Made by a program: the position numbers and the translations under genes
Shown here: in pieces, positions 6,305-11,890 of the stretch
Position numbering within the stretch: the first letter of the stretch is position 1
How the letters are laid out: every line of letters begins with the position of its first letter
The notes under the pieces: model-generated
Databases searched by the model: none
What the model was told of the DNA's origin: nothing
Seen by the model: only the letters and a program-made list of their open reading frames with translations
NCBI GenBank assembly: GCA_002684755.1
Contig: NYVS01000081.1
Coordinates: 4,349-16,238, forward strand
DNA length: 11,890 nucleotides
Reading direction: 5' to 3'
From: Phycisphaerae bacterium
Lineage (GTDB): Bacteria > Planctomycetota > Phycisphaerae > Phycisphaerales > SM1A02

Positions 6305-9027
6305 GGCGTCGCCTCCCCTTCGGTGTCCTCGTCTTCGACCTCGGCGTCGGCTTCGGCGTCGGACGCATCGCCATCGAGTCGGATGGCGATGTCCACGTCG
6401 AGCGCCTGGAGCCGCGATCGCCATGGCTCCGGGCCGAGGTCGGGATGCAGGACACGGACCTGCTCCAGCACCTGCGCCGCCCGGTCGGGATCGGTTTCGG
6501 CGAGCATGCCGATCAATCCGCATCGCGCCCGCCACCAGATCTCCGATCCCTTCGGTGCGGCGCTCCCCAGTCGTCTCCAGCACGACAACGCGAACTCGGC
6601 GTCACCGAGACTCGTCGCCAGTTCCGCGGAAGCCTCGAGGATCGACCCGTCGCGGGGACGCTTCTCGAGGATCGCTCGATACAGTTCGAACGCCTCGCGG
6701 CCGACGGCCTCGTCGTCGTCGGCGCGATAGATCGCCTGTCGTCCCGCCGCCACGCTGGCCGCGACCGGAAGCAGCGTCGGGATCTCGAGCGCTTCGGCGA
6801 TCGGGGTGTCCGCGCCGGCGACGATCTCGATGAAGCGATCGCCCGCCATGACCGCCGCGCGGACCACCTGCATCGAAGCCTCGCCGCTTCGCATCTCCTG
6901 GAACGCCGCCCGGTGAAGCCGCTGCGCCGACAGTCTCGACCATCGGGTCGCTTCCGGTGCGTCCGGCACCACCGGCACGTCCTGAAGGATCATCGCGGCG
7001 CCGAGGAAGTCGCCGTCGGCGATCGACATGCCCATCCGTCGGTAGGCCAGTTCGTTCGGAAGATCGGGGTGGTCCTCGAATCCGCCGCGCTCCATCGCGA
7101 GTTCGATCCTCGAGATGTAGCCGGCGGCGCGGGTGCGGTCACCGACCGCCTCGTGCGACGCGACTTCGGCGGCCTGCCGCAACAACACCCCGTCCGCCCC
7201 CCGGAGATCGACGAACACGCCGTCGGCCTCACGGTCCCGAAGCAGCAGTTCGTCGGCGACGTCGAGAAAACGGCTTCCGAATCCACCACGCTGCGCCGCC
7301 TCCGCCTCGCGGAAGCCGCGGTAGATCGCCTGGGCCGCCCGTCGCCGCGCGATCTCCCAGGTCGGATGACCGAGCGGGATCGCGAGCAGGGTGTCGATGT
7401 CGCCGGCGGAGGGATCCGCTTCGCCGGTGATGCGGCGGACCACCAGCGAGGGCGCGCGGTCGTCCGCGGGATAGGTGTCGAGGAACCGTTCGATGATCGC
7501 GTCCCGACGGGTCTGCGCATCCGCCGCCTCCGCACCCCCCGACGCGACGAGCCGGTCGAGGGACACGATCGCGCCCCACATCGCGTCCGCCCGTCGTCCA
7601 CCGCCGATCCCGTCCGCGGCGGCCTCGAAGGCGTCCGCGGCATCCGCGGCGCGGTCCAGTTCGAGCAGGCTCCAACCGGTCAGGGTGAGACAGGCGGCCC
7701 GCGCCTCGGGGAATCGAATCGCGTCGTCCTCCCCGCCGGCGGCGGTGAGTTCGGTGACCGCGAGCGCGAATTCGGCCGCGGCCTCCCCGGCCCGCCCCGC
7801 GCTCTTCGCGTCGACCGCGGTTCGATAGTGCCCGACCCCGCGCACGTAGCGGAAGGCGAATCCGTCCCGGCCCACCGCGTCGAGTCCGTACCGTTCCACC
7901 AGGTCGACCACCTGCGCCAGTTCGCTCCGCGACGCCAGCGTGGCCAACGCGAGTTCCGCGAGCCGACCGGCCTGCGGCGCGAGCCCCGGCGCGGTGAGTT
8001 CCGCGCCCCGCAGTCCCCCCACCGCGGCCAACCGAAGCCACGCGGTGGGCAGGGCTTCGGGATTCGATCCGCCGTCGGCCGCCTCGATCATGGATCGGAG
8101 GAGGGTCTCGGCGACGTCGAACGCGCCCGCGTCGATCGCCGACGCGAGTCGCCACCCGGGCGTCGCCTGCAGGATCCCCGGATGGGTCTGCGACATCTCC
8201 AGTCGCTGGAACCACGGCCCCGCACCGAGGTGCGACACCAGTTCCGCGCTGCTCATCGCCATGCCGAGCATCGCGCTGGCGAAGTACTCGAATTCCTGCC
8301 GGTCGAGGGAGACGTCCTCCGGACCGGGCACCACCTCGTCGCCGTCGAGCACCCGTCCGAAGGCGAGCTGGGCACGTCCGAGCCGACTTTCGTCGTCGAG
8401 GGCCCGGCCCGCGTAGTAGAGCGACCAACCTTCGAGCAGCGACGCGGCCACCAGCATCCGCCGGGCCGAGGTGATCTCCTCGTCGAGGCGGATCACCCGC
8501 ATCCCACGGGCCCGGTCGAGCCCTCGGTCACGACGCTTGATCGTGTCCTCCAGCGACTCCCGAAGCCCGACGAGATCCCGAGCGAGGTCGTCGAGTTCAC
8601 GTTCCGCGGCGACCACCTCCGGTGACTCCGCGAGATCCACGCGACCACGCTCGATCGTGCCGGAGGCCGCCTGATACCGGGTGCGAAGGAGCGCGAGACG
8701 AAGGGCGTCGGCATCCTCGATCGCATCGTCGGCGAGCAGCCGCCGGGCCTTGGCGACCAGCACCGCACGATCCTCGTCGTCGTCGCTTCGTTCGATCAGC
8801 GAGGCGTAGACGCCCGCGAGTCGGGACGCCATGCGGGCCCGTCGGGCGGGATCGTCGGCGGCCGCCGCGCGGGCCTGCTCCAGATGGACCTGCAGGAGTT
8901 CGTACATCCCGCGGGCTTCGAGCCACGAGGCGGCGCGATCCTGCCCCTGCGCCATCCGGTCGAAGGACGGCAGGAGGAATCCGATCACCAGCACCGCGAG
9001 GATCGGTTCAATCCGCGGCCGGGACAT
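6301..9027 (-). CDS. Exported 908-aa TPR-like helical-repeat protein
   Basis: ATG at 9027-9025 lies inside the end of the upstream exbD gene (20-base overlap) and has a full-length Shine-Dalgarno 6 bases from its core. TGA is at 6303-6301. The N-terminus MSRPRIEPILAVLVIGFLLP is a short signal peptide, with likely cleavage after AQG at about residue 28. The rest is almost entirely alpha-helical and rich in Ala, Glu, Asp and Arg. Repeated pairs follow a loose TPR pattern, for example LEGWSLYYAGRALDDESRLG, YRTAVDAKSAGRAGEAAAEF and ALSCWRRLGSAAPKGSEIW. The last 20 or so residues form an acidic tail (DASDAEADAEVEDEDTEGEA). No catalytic motif is visible, so a scaffold or binding role in the periplasm is more likely than an enzyme. 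It sits between the second ExbD and the 1003-aa membrane protein, which suggests it is the main periplasmic partner of the motor. TPR assignment is by eye and individual repeats are degenerate. Confidence 0.92.
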   Translation of the reverse strand: MSRPRIEPILAVLVIGFLLPSFDRMAQGQDRAASWLEARGMYELLQVHLEQARAAAADDPARRARMASRLAGVYASLIERSDDDEDRAVLVAKARRLLADDAIEDADALRLALLRTRYQAASGTIERGRVDLAESPEVVAAERELDDLARDLVGLRESLEDTIKRRDRGLDRARGMRVIRLDEEITSARRMLVAASLLEGWSLYYAGRALDDESRLGRAQLAFGRVLDGDEVVPGPEDVSLDRQEFEYFASAMLGMAMSSAELVSHLGAGPWFQRLEMSQTHPGILQATPGWRLASAIDAGAFDVAETLLRSMIEAADGGSNPEALPTAWLRLAAVGGLRGAELTAPGLAPQAGRLAELALATLASRSELAQVVDLVERYGLDAVGRDGFAFRYVRGVGHYRTAVDAKSAGRAGEAAAEFALAVTELTAAGGEDDAIRFPEARAACLTLTGWSLLELDRAADAADAFEAAADGIGGGRRADAMWGAIVSLDRLVASGGAEAADAQTRRDAIIERFLDTYPADDRAPSLVVRRITGEADPSAGDIDTLLAIPLGHPTWEIARRRAAQAIYRGFREAEAAQRGGFGSRFLDVADELLLRDREADGVFVDLRGADGVLLRQAAEVASHEAVGDRTRAAGYISRIELAMERGGFEDHPDLPNELAYRRMGMSIADGDFLGAAMILQDVPVVPDAPEATRWSRLSAQRLHRAAFQEMRSGEASMQVVRAAVMAGDRFIEIVAGADTPIAEALEIPTLLPVAASVAAGRQAIYRADDDEAVGREAFELYRAILEKRPRDGSILEASAELATSLGDAEFALSCWRRLGSAAPKGSEIWWRARCGLIGMLAETDPDRAAQVLEQVRVLHPDLGPEPWRSRLQALDVDIAIRLDGDASDAEADAEVEDEDTEGEATP
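6312..6318 (-). promoter_or_regulatory. Shine-Dalgarno that decides the TTG start of the 1003-aa gene
   Basis: The - strand sequence is GGGGAGG, followed by 7 bases and then TTG at 6304-6302. It lies in the last codons of the upstream gene. Together with the TTGA stop/start overlap it argues for a TTG start rather than the GTG at 6583, which is deep inside the neighbouring gene. Confidence 0.75.
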
Positions 9028-9430
9028 AGGTCACCTCCTCGAAACCGGCGTCGCGGCCGCACTGGATCGCCATCGCCGCATCCCCGACCGACGGACCGTC
9101 GGTCACCCGGATGAAGAGCCCCGGATCCTTCGGAAGCTCCTCGAGCGCCGCGATCAACGCGGCGCGTTCCGTGAAATCGCGACCACCGATGCGGAAGACC
9201 ACGCTCGAATCGATCACCAGCACCTCGACCACCTGGGGCTCGAAGTCCTGGGTCTCTCCACCACTCGCGTCACGCTCGAGCTGGAGATTCGGGGTCAGTC
9301 GGTCCTCGCGCTGGGTCACCACCGTCGTGATCAGGAAGTAGGCCAGCAGCAGGAACACCACGTCGATCATCGACGACAGCGAGAGGGCCATGCGTCGGTC
9401 GGACTGATGATGTCGAGGAACGATCCGCAC
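9008..9430 (-). CDS. exbD: ExbD/TolR family proton-channel subunit (second paralogue in the operon)
   Basis: The protein has 140 residues from GTG at 9430-9428, with GGAGG 7 bases upstream and only 3 bases after the previous exbD stop. A short basic cytoplasmic N-terminus (MRIVPRHHQSDRR) leads into one membrane helix, LSLSSMIDVVFLLLAYFLIT (about 16-35). This contains Asp23, the position of the Asp essential for proton passage in ExbD and TolR. The periplasmic domain (about 40-140) has the family pattern of a beta-strand/helix fold (VVEVLVIDSSVVFRIGGRDF, then ALIAALEELPKDPGLFIRV, then AAMAIQCGRDAGFEEVTYVP). ExbD subunits sit as a dimer inside the ExbB pentamer and turn proton flow into motion in the periplasm. 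Compared with the neighbouring paralogue it has SLSSMID instead of the usual DMTPMID, so the second Asp before the helix is missing. The end of this gene (EEVTY codons) doubles as the ribosome binding site for the 908-aa gene. Confidence 0.93.
   Translation of the reverse strand: MRIVPRHHQSDRRMALSLSSMIDVVFLLLAYFLITTVVTQREDRLTPNLQLERDASGGETQDFEPQVVEVLVIDSSVVFRIGGRDFTERAALIAALEELPKDPGLFIRVTDGPSVGDAAMAIQCGRDAGFEEVTYVPAAD
9031..9039 (-). promoter_or_regulatory. Strong Shine-Dalgarno for the 908-aa gene, inside exbD
   Basis: Read on the - strand the bases are AGGAGGTGA, a complete match to the anti-Shine-Dalgarno end of 16S rRNA. The GGAGG core ends 6 bases before the ATG at 9027. The site lies within the EEVT codons of the overlapping exbD gene. 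It fixes the start of the long exported protein and implies that this gene is initiated strongly on its own rather than only by coupling. Confidence 0.8.
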
Positions 9431-9433
9431 GAT

Positions 9434-9862
9434 TCAGCCTCCGGGCGCCGTGGCGATTCGAACCGCGGGAACGCCCGCGGCCTGCAGCATCTCGAGCACG
9501 CGATTCAACCTCGCCGCCGGCGCGTTCCGATCCGCCCGGACCAGCGGCCGGAGCCGGGTCAGGTCGTCGTCCCGATGATCGATCACCAGTTCCTCGGCGA
9601 GCACCGCGAAGGACGCGTCGTCGAGGATCTCGCCGGCGACTTCGATCGATCCGTCGACGAGCACGTTCACGATGATCCCCGCCTCTTCGGCGGTCTCGAC
9701 CTGCTCACCCGCCTCCTCCGGAAGATCCATCTCGGCGCGGGAGAACTGTGCCAGCTGCGCCGTGGTCAGGAAGAAGATCAGCAACTGGAAGACGATGTCG
9801 ATCATCGGCGTCATGTCGACGGGGAGCAGTCTCGATTTCCGGCGGCGGGCGTCGAACCTCAT
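9434..9862 (-). CDS. exbD: ExbD/TolR family proton-channel subunit (first paralogue in the operon)
   Basis: The protein has 142 residues. I place the start at ATG 9862-9860, which overlaps the exbB stop as ATGA (9862-9859) and has GGAGG 6 bases upstream. The frame remains open upstream as far as 10642, but that stretch is an Arg-rich shadow of exbB. The N-terminus MRFDARRRKSR is basic and cytoplasmic, followed by the ExbD/TolR signature LLPVDMTPMIDIVFQLLIFF with Asp16 and the proton-carrying Asp22. The single membrane helix spans about 20-38. The periplasmic domain has an acidic linker (EMDLPEEAGEQVETAEEAG) and then the usual strand-helix-strand pattern, ending LNRVLEMLQAAGVPAVRIAT, the standard ExbD C-terminus. 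It probably pairs with the next gene's ExbD as a heterodimer, or the two may replace one another, inside the ExbB ring. Confidence 0.94.
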   Translation of the reverse strand: MRFDARRRKSRLLPVDMTPMIDIVFQLLIFFLTTAQLAQFSRAEMDLPEEAGEQVETAEEAGIIVNVLVDGSIEVAGEILDDASFAVLAEELVIDHRDDDLTRLRPLVRADRNAPAARLNRVLEMLQAAGVPAVRIATAPGG

Positions 9863-10611
9863 GCGCCGCCTCCGGTTCCACCCATCGGCCGCGCCATCCC
9901 GCCGGCCGGTCCACCCGACCCGGAGGACTCGAGCAGCAGCACCATGCGATCGAGTTCCTGGCCCGCCTCGGCCCCGATGGCGTCGATCCGGTTCCGGAAC
10001 ACGGTGAAGAGCGTCACGCTGGGGATCGCGACGATGAGCCCCTGCATGGTGGTGATCAGGGCGAGGGAGATGTTGCCGGCGAGGGCTTCGTAGTAGTTCG
10101 CGTCCGCGACCGCGCTGGCGGCCACGCTGTCGAACGCGCCGATCATGCCCTGCACGGTGCCGAGCAGGCCGAGCAGCGGCGCGACGGTGCCGATGATGCC
10201 GAGACCGTCGGTCGCCCGGTAGAGCCGCGCCGCCTGTTCGGCGCCCGCCTCCTCGATCGCCTGCTTGATCTCGAACGCGCCGAACGGCGATCGCAGGTAC
10301 CGGGTGAGCCCGGGCGCGAGGATCCGCGTGAGAAAGGAGTCGTTGTCGGCGAGCGAGCAGTATTCGAGCGCGTCGTCGGCGCGACCCGCGGCGAGCAGGT
10401 CCCGGATCGAGGCGACCTGCACCGCGGGAAGCAGCGTGGTGCGACGGATCTGGACGGCGTGGATCACGACCAGCGTCAGGGCGACCACGCTGAGGGCGAC
10501 GATGATCCAGCCGATGAAGCCACCGCCGGAGATGTAGGTGAGCAGACTCGGACCGAGGCCGCCCTCTTCGGAGCCGGGCGCCTGGGCGAACATGCGAAGG
10601 GTGGAATTCAC
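9859..10611 (-). CDS. exbB: ExbB/TolQ/MotA family proton-channel protein
   Basis: The protein has 250 residues. The start is GTG at 10611-10609, overlapping the stop of the upstream gene as GTGA (10611-10608), with GGAG 8 bases upstream. An ATG at residue 7 is the alternative. Three membrane helices are visible: about 29-53 (GGGFIGWIIVALSVVALTLV), about 137-160 (GLGIIGTVAPLLGLLGTVQG) and about 182-203 (SLALITTMQGLIVAIPSVTL). Thr142 in the second helix and Thr187/Thr188 in the third are at the polar positions that line the proton path in ExbB and TolQ. The long cytoplasmic loop (about 56-135) and the post-TM3 FRNRIDAIGAEAGQELDRMV helix fit the family. The C-terminus is a Gly/Pro-rich tail (about 229-250). 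In this family a pentamer forms the stator ring around an ExbD dimer in the inner membrane. The two exbD genes directly downstream confirm the assignment. Confidence 0.96.
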   Translation of the reverse strand: MNSTLRMFAQAPGSEEGGLGPSLLTYISGGGFIGWIIVALSVVALTLVVIHAVQIRRTTLLPAVQVASIRDLLAAGRADDALEYCSLADNDSFLTRILAPGLTRYLRSPFGAFEIKQAIEEAGAEQAARLYRATDGLGIIGTVAPLLGLLGTVQGMIGAFDSVAASAVADANYYEALAGNISLALITTMQGLIVAIPSVTLFTVFRNRIDAIGAEAGQELDRMVLLLESSGSGGPAGGMARPMGGTGGGA

Positions 10612-11690
10612 GGGAGGTTCTCCGGGAGCGCGTCATCTGCACGCTCGGCGATCAGGATCGATTCGAGGGTGGCGGCCGATTCCGATCGGCCGAGTTCCCG
10701 GAGCGTCTGCACCGCGAGTCGGGGCGACGCGCGACGAAGGACCGGGGGTGCGGTGGACTCGAGCGCGATCACGTGGATCAGGTCGAGCACGCCGCGCATG
10801 CGAAGTTCGGGATCGGTCTCACGGGCGATCGTCCCGCGACCGGCGAAGAAGCGGATCCACGCGGCCTTCCAGACCGGGGCGTCCGCGGCGGCGAGCAGAG
10901 TCCGGCGCGTCCGTTCCCGACGAGCGGGATCTTCCGCATCCAGCTCGGTGAGTCGGAGCAGGAATCGTTCACCGCCGGCGAGGTTCGCCCCCGACTCCTC
11001 GGGTGGTCCTGATCCGTTCACGAGTCGCTCGAGGAGCAAGCGACGAAGCGACGCGTTCGCGTCCCTCGCGGGCACGCGTCGAAACCATTCGAGCATCCGG
11101 GAACGATCATCGTCGTCCGCCACCGGCGGCACCGAAGTCACCAGTCCGGTCTCGGGATCGATGAGCCGGTCGCCGCGAGGGAACCGCGACGGCTCGACGA
11201 GGCCCGCGGGCAACTCCGAGATCAGCGTCGCCTCACCAAGGACCCGCGAACCGTCTCCGGCCGCGATCGCCGCTCGAACCAGGCCCTCGATCGCGATCGA
11301 ACCGAGTTCGGATCCCGGCAGGACCCCGGCGTCGAACGCCGAATCGAAGGCCGCCCGGGCGAGTACCGCGTCACCACGGTTCATCCGGGAACGACCCCGC
11401 CAGACCAGTGTCCCCTTTTCGATTCCTCGTGCGATCCCGGCCTCCAGCCGCCCGGCCTCGTCGGGATCGATCGACGCGACGCGATCCCACGGCACGAGCC
11501 GTTCGAATCGAAGACCTTCGGCGACCACCGTGGCCCGGACACCGCCACTGGAGGCCGACACCCGCTCCACGACCAGCGGTGCCGCACCGTCCCGGCGATG
11601 CAGTTGCCGGTCGGCCGTCGCGAGCGAGGCGAGCGAGGCGGCGAGGACGATCGGAACCGTCGTCGCGAGGATGGAGCGACGCCGCATCAT
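10608..11690 (-). CDS. Exported protein of unknown function, first complete gene of the ExbBD operon
   Basis: The protein has 360 residues from ATG at 11690-11688. The frame is open 29 codons further upstream, but those codons are Arg-rich and out of frame with the overlapping upstream fragment, and the chosen start directly gives a signal peptide: [20 protein letters not shown], with cleavage likely near ATA at 24-26. Residues about 38-75 look like a small beta-rich domain ([29 protein letters not shown]). From about 78 the protein is helical, with one TPR-like unit ([17 protein letters not shown]). An acidic segment [13 protein letters not shown] lies in the middle. No enzyme motif is seen and I do not recognise the family. 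The ribosome binding site is poor (GGGGG about 9 bases before the ATG), so translation may depend on coupling to the upstream frame, whose TGA overlaps this ATG. The gene overlaps exbB by 4 bases, so its product is probably part of the same envelope machine. Confidence 0.88.
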   Translation of the reverse strand: MMRRRSILATTVPIVLAASLASLATADRQLHRRDGAAPLVVERVSASSGGVRATVVAEGLRFERLVPWDRVASIDPDEAGRLEAGIARGIEKGTLVWRGRSRMNRGDAVLARAAFDSAFDAGVLPGSELGSIAIEGLVRAAIAAGDGSRVLGEATLISELPAGLVEPSRFPRGDRLIDPETGLVTSVPPVADDDDRSRMLEWFRRVPARDANASLRRLLLERLVNGSGPPEESGANLAGGERFLLRLTELDAEDPARRERTRRTLLAAADAPVWKAAWIRFFAGRGTIARETDPELRMRGVLDLIHVIALESTAPPVLRRASPRLAVQTLRELGRSESAATLESILIAERADDALPENLP

Positions 11691-11890
11691 GGTCGCGCCC
11701 CCGTGGGCACGAAGCGGAAGACGCCGTCGGATTCCGACGCGATCCGTCGGAGCGGCTCGTGGCCGGCCTCGGTCCATTCGACGAAGACCTCGACCGCGTC
11801 GCTGCCGGTCCGGATCAGTCCGTCGCGGACGCGGCCCCGGAAGCTGCGCCCCCAGGCCATCAGGTGCAGGGCTTCGAGCAGGCTGGTCTT
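11687..11890 (-). CDS. recF: RecF-like N-terminal fragment, truncated by the window edge and by an early stop
   Basis: The frame is open from the right edge and ends at TGA 11689-11687, giving 67 visible residues. It starts with the end of a Walker A motif, [19 protein letters not shown], then [19 protein letters not shown]. From memory of the family this is the RecF N-terminal pattern (GKTS/N-LLEA-(I/L)-x-L-(L/M)-x-x-GRSFR followed by LIR-x-G), and the closest sequence I recall is RecF of Xanthomonadaceae. RecF loads recombination proteins at single-stranded gaps and is normally about 360 residues. Here the resemblance fades after about residue 43, and the remaining residues ([20 protein letters not shown]) do not look like RecF. 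The Walker B and signature regions are absent from all downstream frames. The stop overlaps the next gene's ATG as ATGA, as between ordinary operon genes. It is therefore a broken recF, or a junction of a RecF N-terminus with the tail of an unrelated operon gene. Confidence 0.6.
   Translation of the reverse strand, partial: KTSLLEALHLMAWGRSFRGRVRDGLIRTGSDAVEVFVEWTEAGHEPLRRIASESDGVFRFVPTGARP

Noticed and set aside
6007..8625. An 872-codon + strand open frame opposite the 908-aa gene.
   Set aside because: It has the same low-complexity Arg-rich composition. The - strand frame has a signal peptide, strong ribosome binding site and operon fit.
9863..10642. N-terminal extension of the first exbD frame to 402 residues.
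   Set aside because: The extension lies over exbB and is Arg-rich shadow sequence. ExbD proteins are about 140 residues, and the ATG at 9862 has a good GGAGG site.
11619..11645. Short direct repeat built on GCGAGCGAG near the start of the exported 360-aa gene.
   Set aside because: It is only about two units and is explained by the Ala-Ser-Leu repeats of the signal peptide.
11691..11777. A 29-codon upstream extension of the first operon gene.
   Set aside because: It is Arg-rich, overlaps the RecF-like fragment in another frame and would bury the clear signal peptide starting at 11690.

Overview
The window looks like a piece of a GC-rich bacterial chromosome, most likely from a planctomycete of the Phycisphaerae type. 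Four things suggest this: strong GC bias at third codon positions; an ExbB with long cytoplasmic loops and the Gly/Leu-rich second membrane helix that I associate with planctomycete ExbB paralogues; two ExbD paralogues side by side; and very long exported, Ala/Arg/Asp-rich helical-repeat proteins. The taxonomic call is inference from sequence style, as no marker gene is complete here. No RNA gene, insertion sequence, CRISPR array or long repeat was found. Coding density is nearly total: no stretch over 25 bases lacks a gene.

Left part, + strand (1-2525): the C-terminal 336 residues of a PLP-dependent cystathionine gamma-synthase/lyase family enzyme run in from the left edge. After 23 bases comes a 496-residue protein with N-terminal TPR-like helices and a C-terminal PAPS-dependent sulfotransferase domain. 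Its stop lies 6 bases from the convergent end of the next transcription unit.

Main part, - strand (11690 down to 2532): a tightly packed seven-gene operon. In transcription order it encodes an exported 360-aa protein, ExbB, ExbD (142 aa), a second ExbD (140 aa), an exported 908-aa helical-repeat protein, a 1003-aa protein with one membrane span and a weakly J-domain-like N-terminus, and an exported 254-aa protein. Four of the six junctions are 4-base stop/start overlaps (GTGA, ATGA, TTGA, ATGA). One is a 3-base gap and one a 20-base overlap. Shine-Dalgarno sequences precede the six internal starts. The operon pairs a proton-driven ExbB/ExbD motor with three exported proteins and one very large membrane-anchored protein, and has no TonB, TolA, TolB or Pal. 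I infer an envelope machine powered by the proton motive force whose output partners are not recognised families. This is the best candidate in the window for an undescribed system.

Right edge (11687-11890, - strand): a 67-residue fragment that begins inside a RecF-like Walker A motif and reads convincingly as RecF for about 40 residues. It then loses the resemblance, changes codon style and stops in a 4-base overlap with the first operon gene. It is either a truncated recF or a join between two unrelated sequences near 11770.
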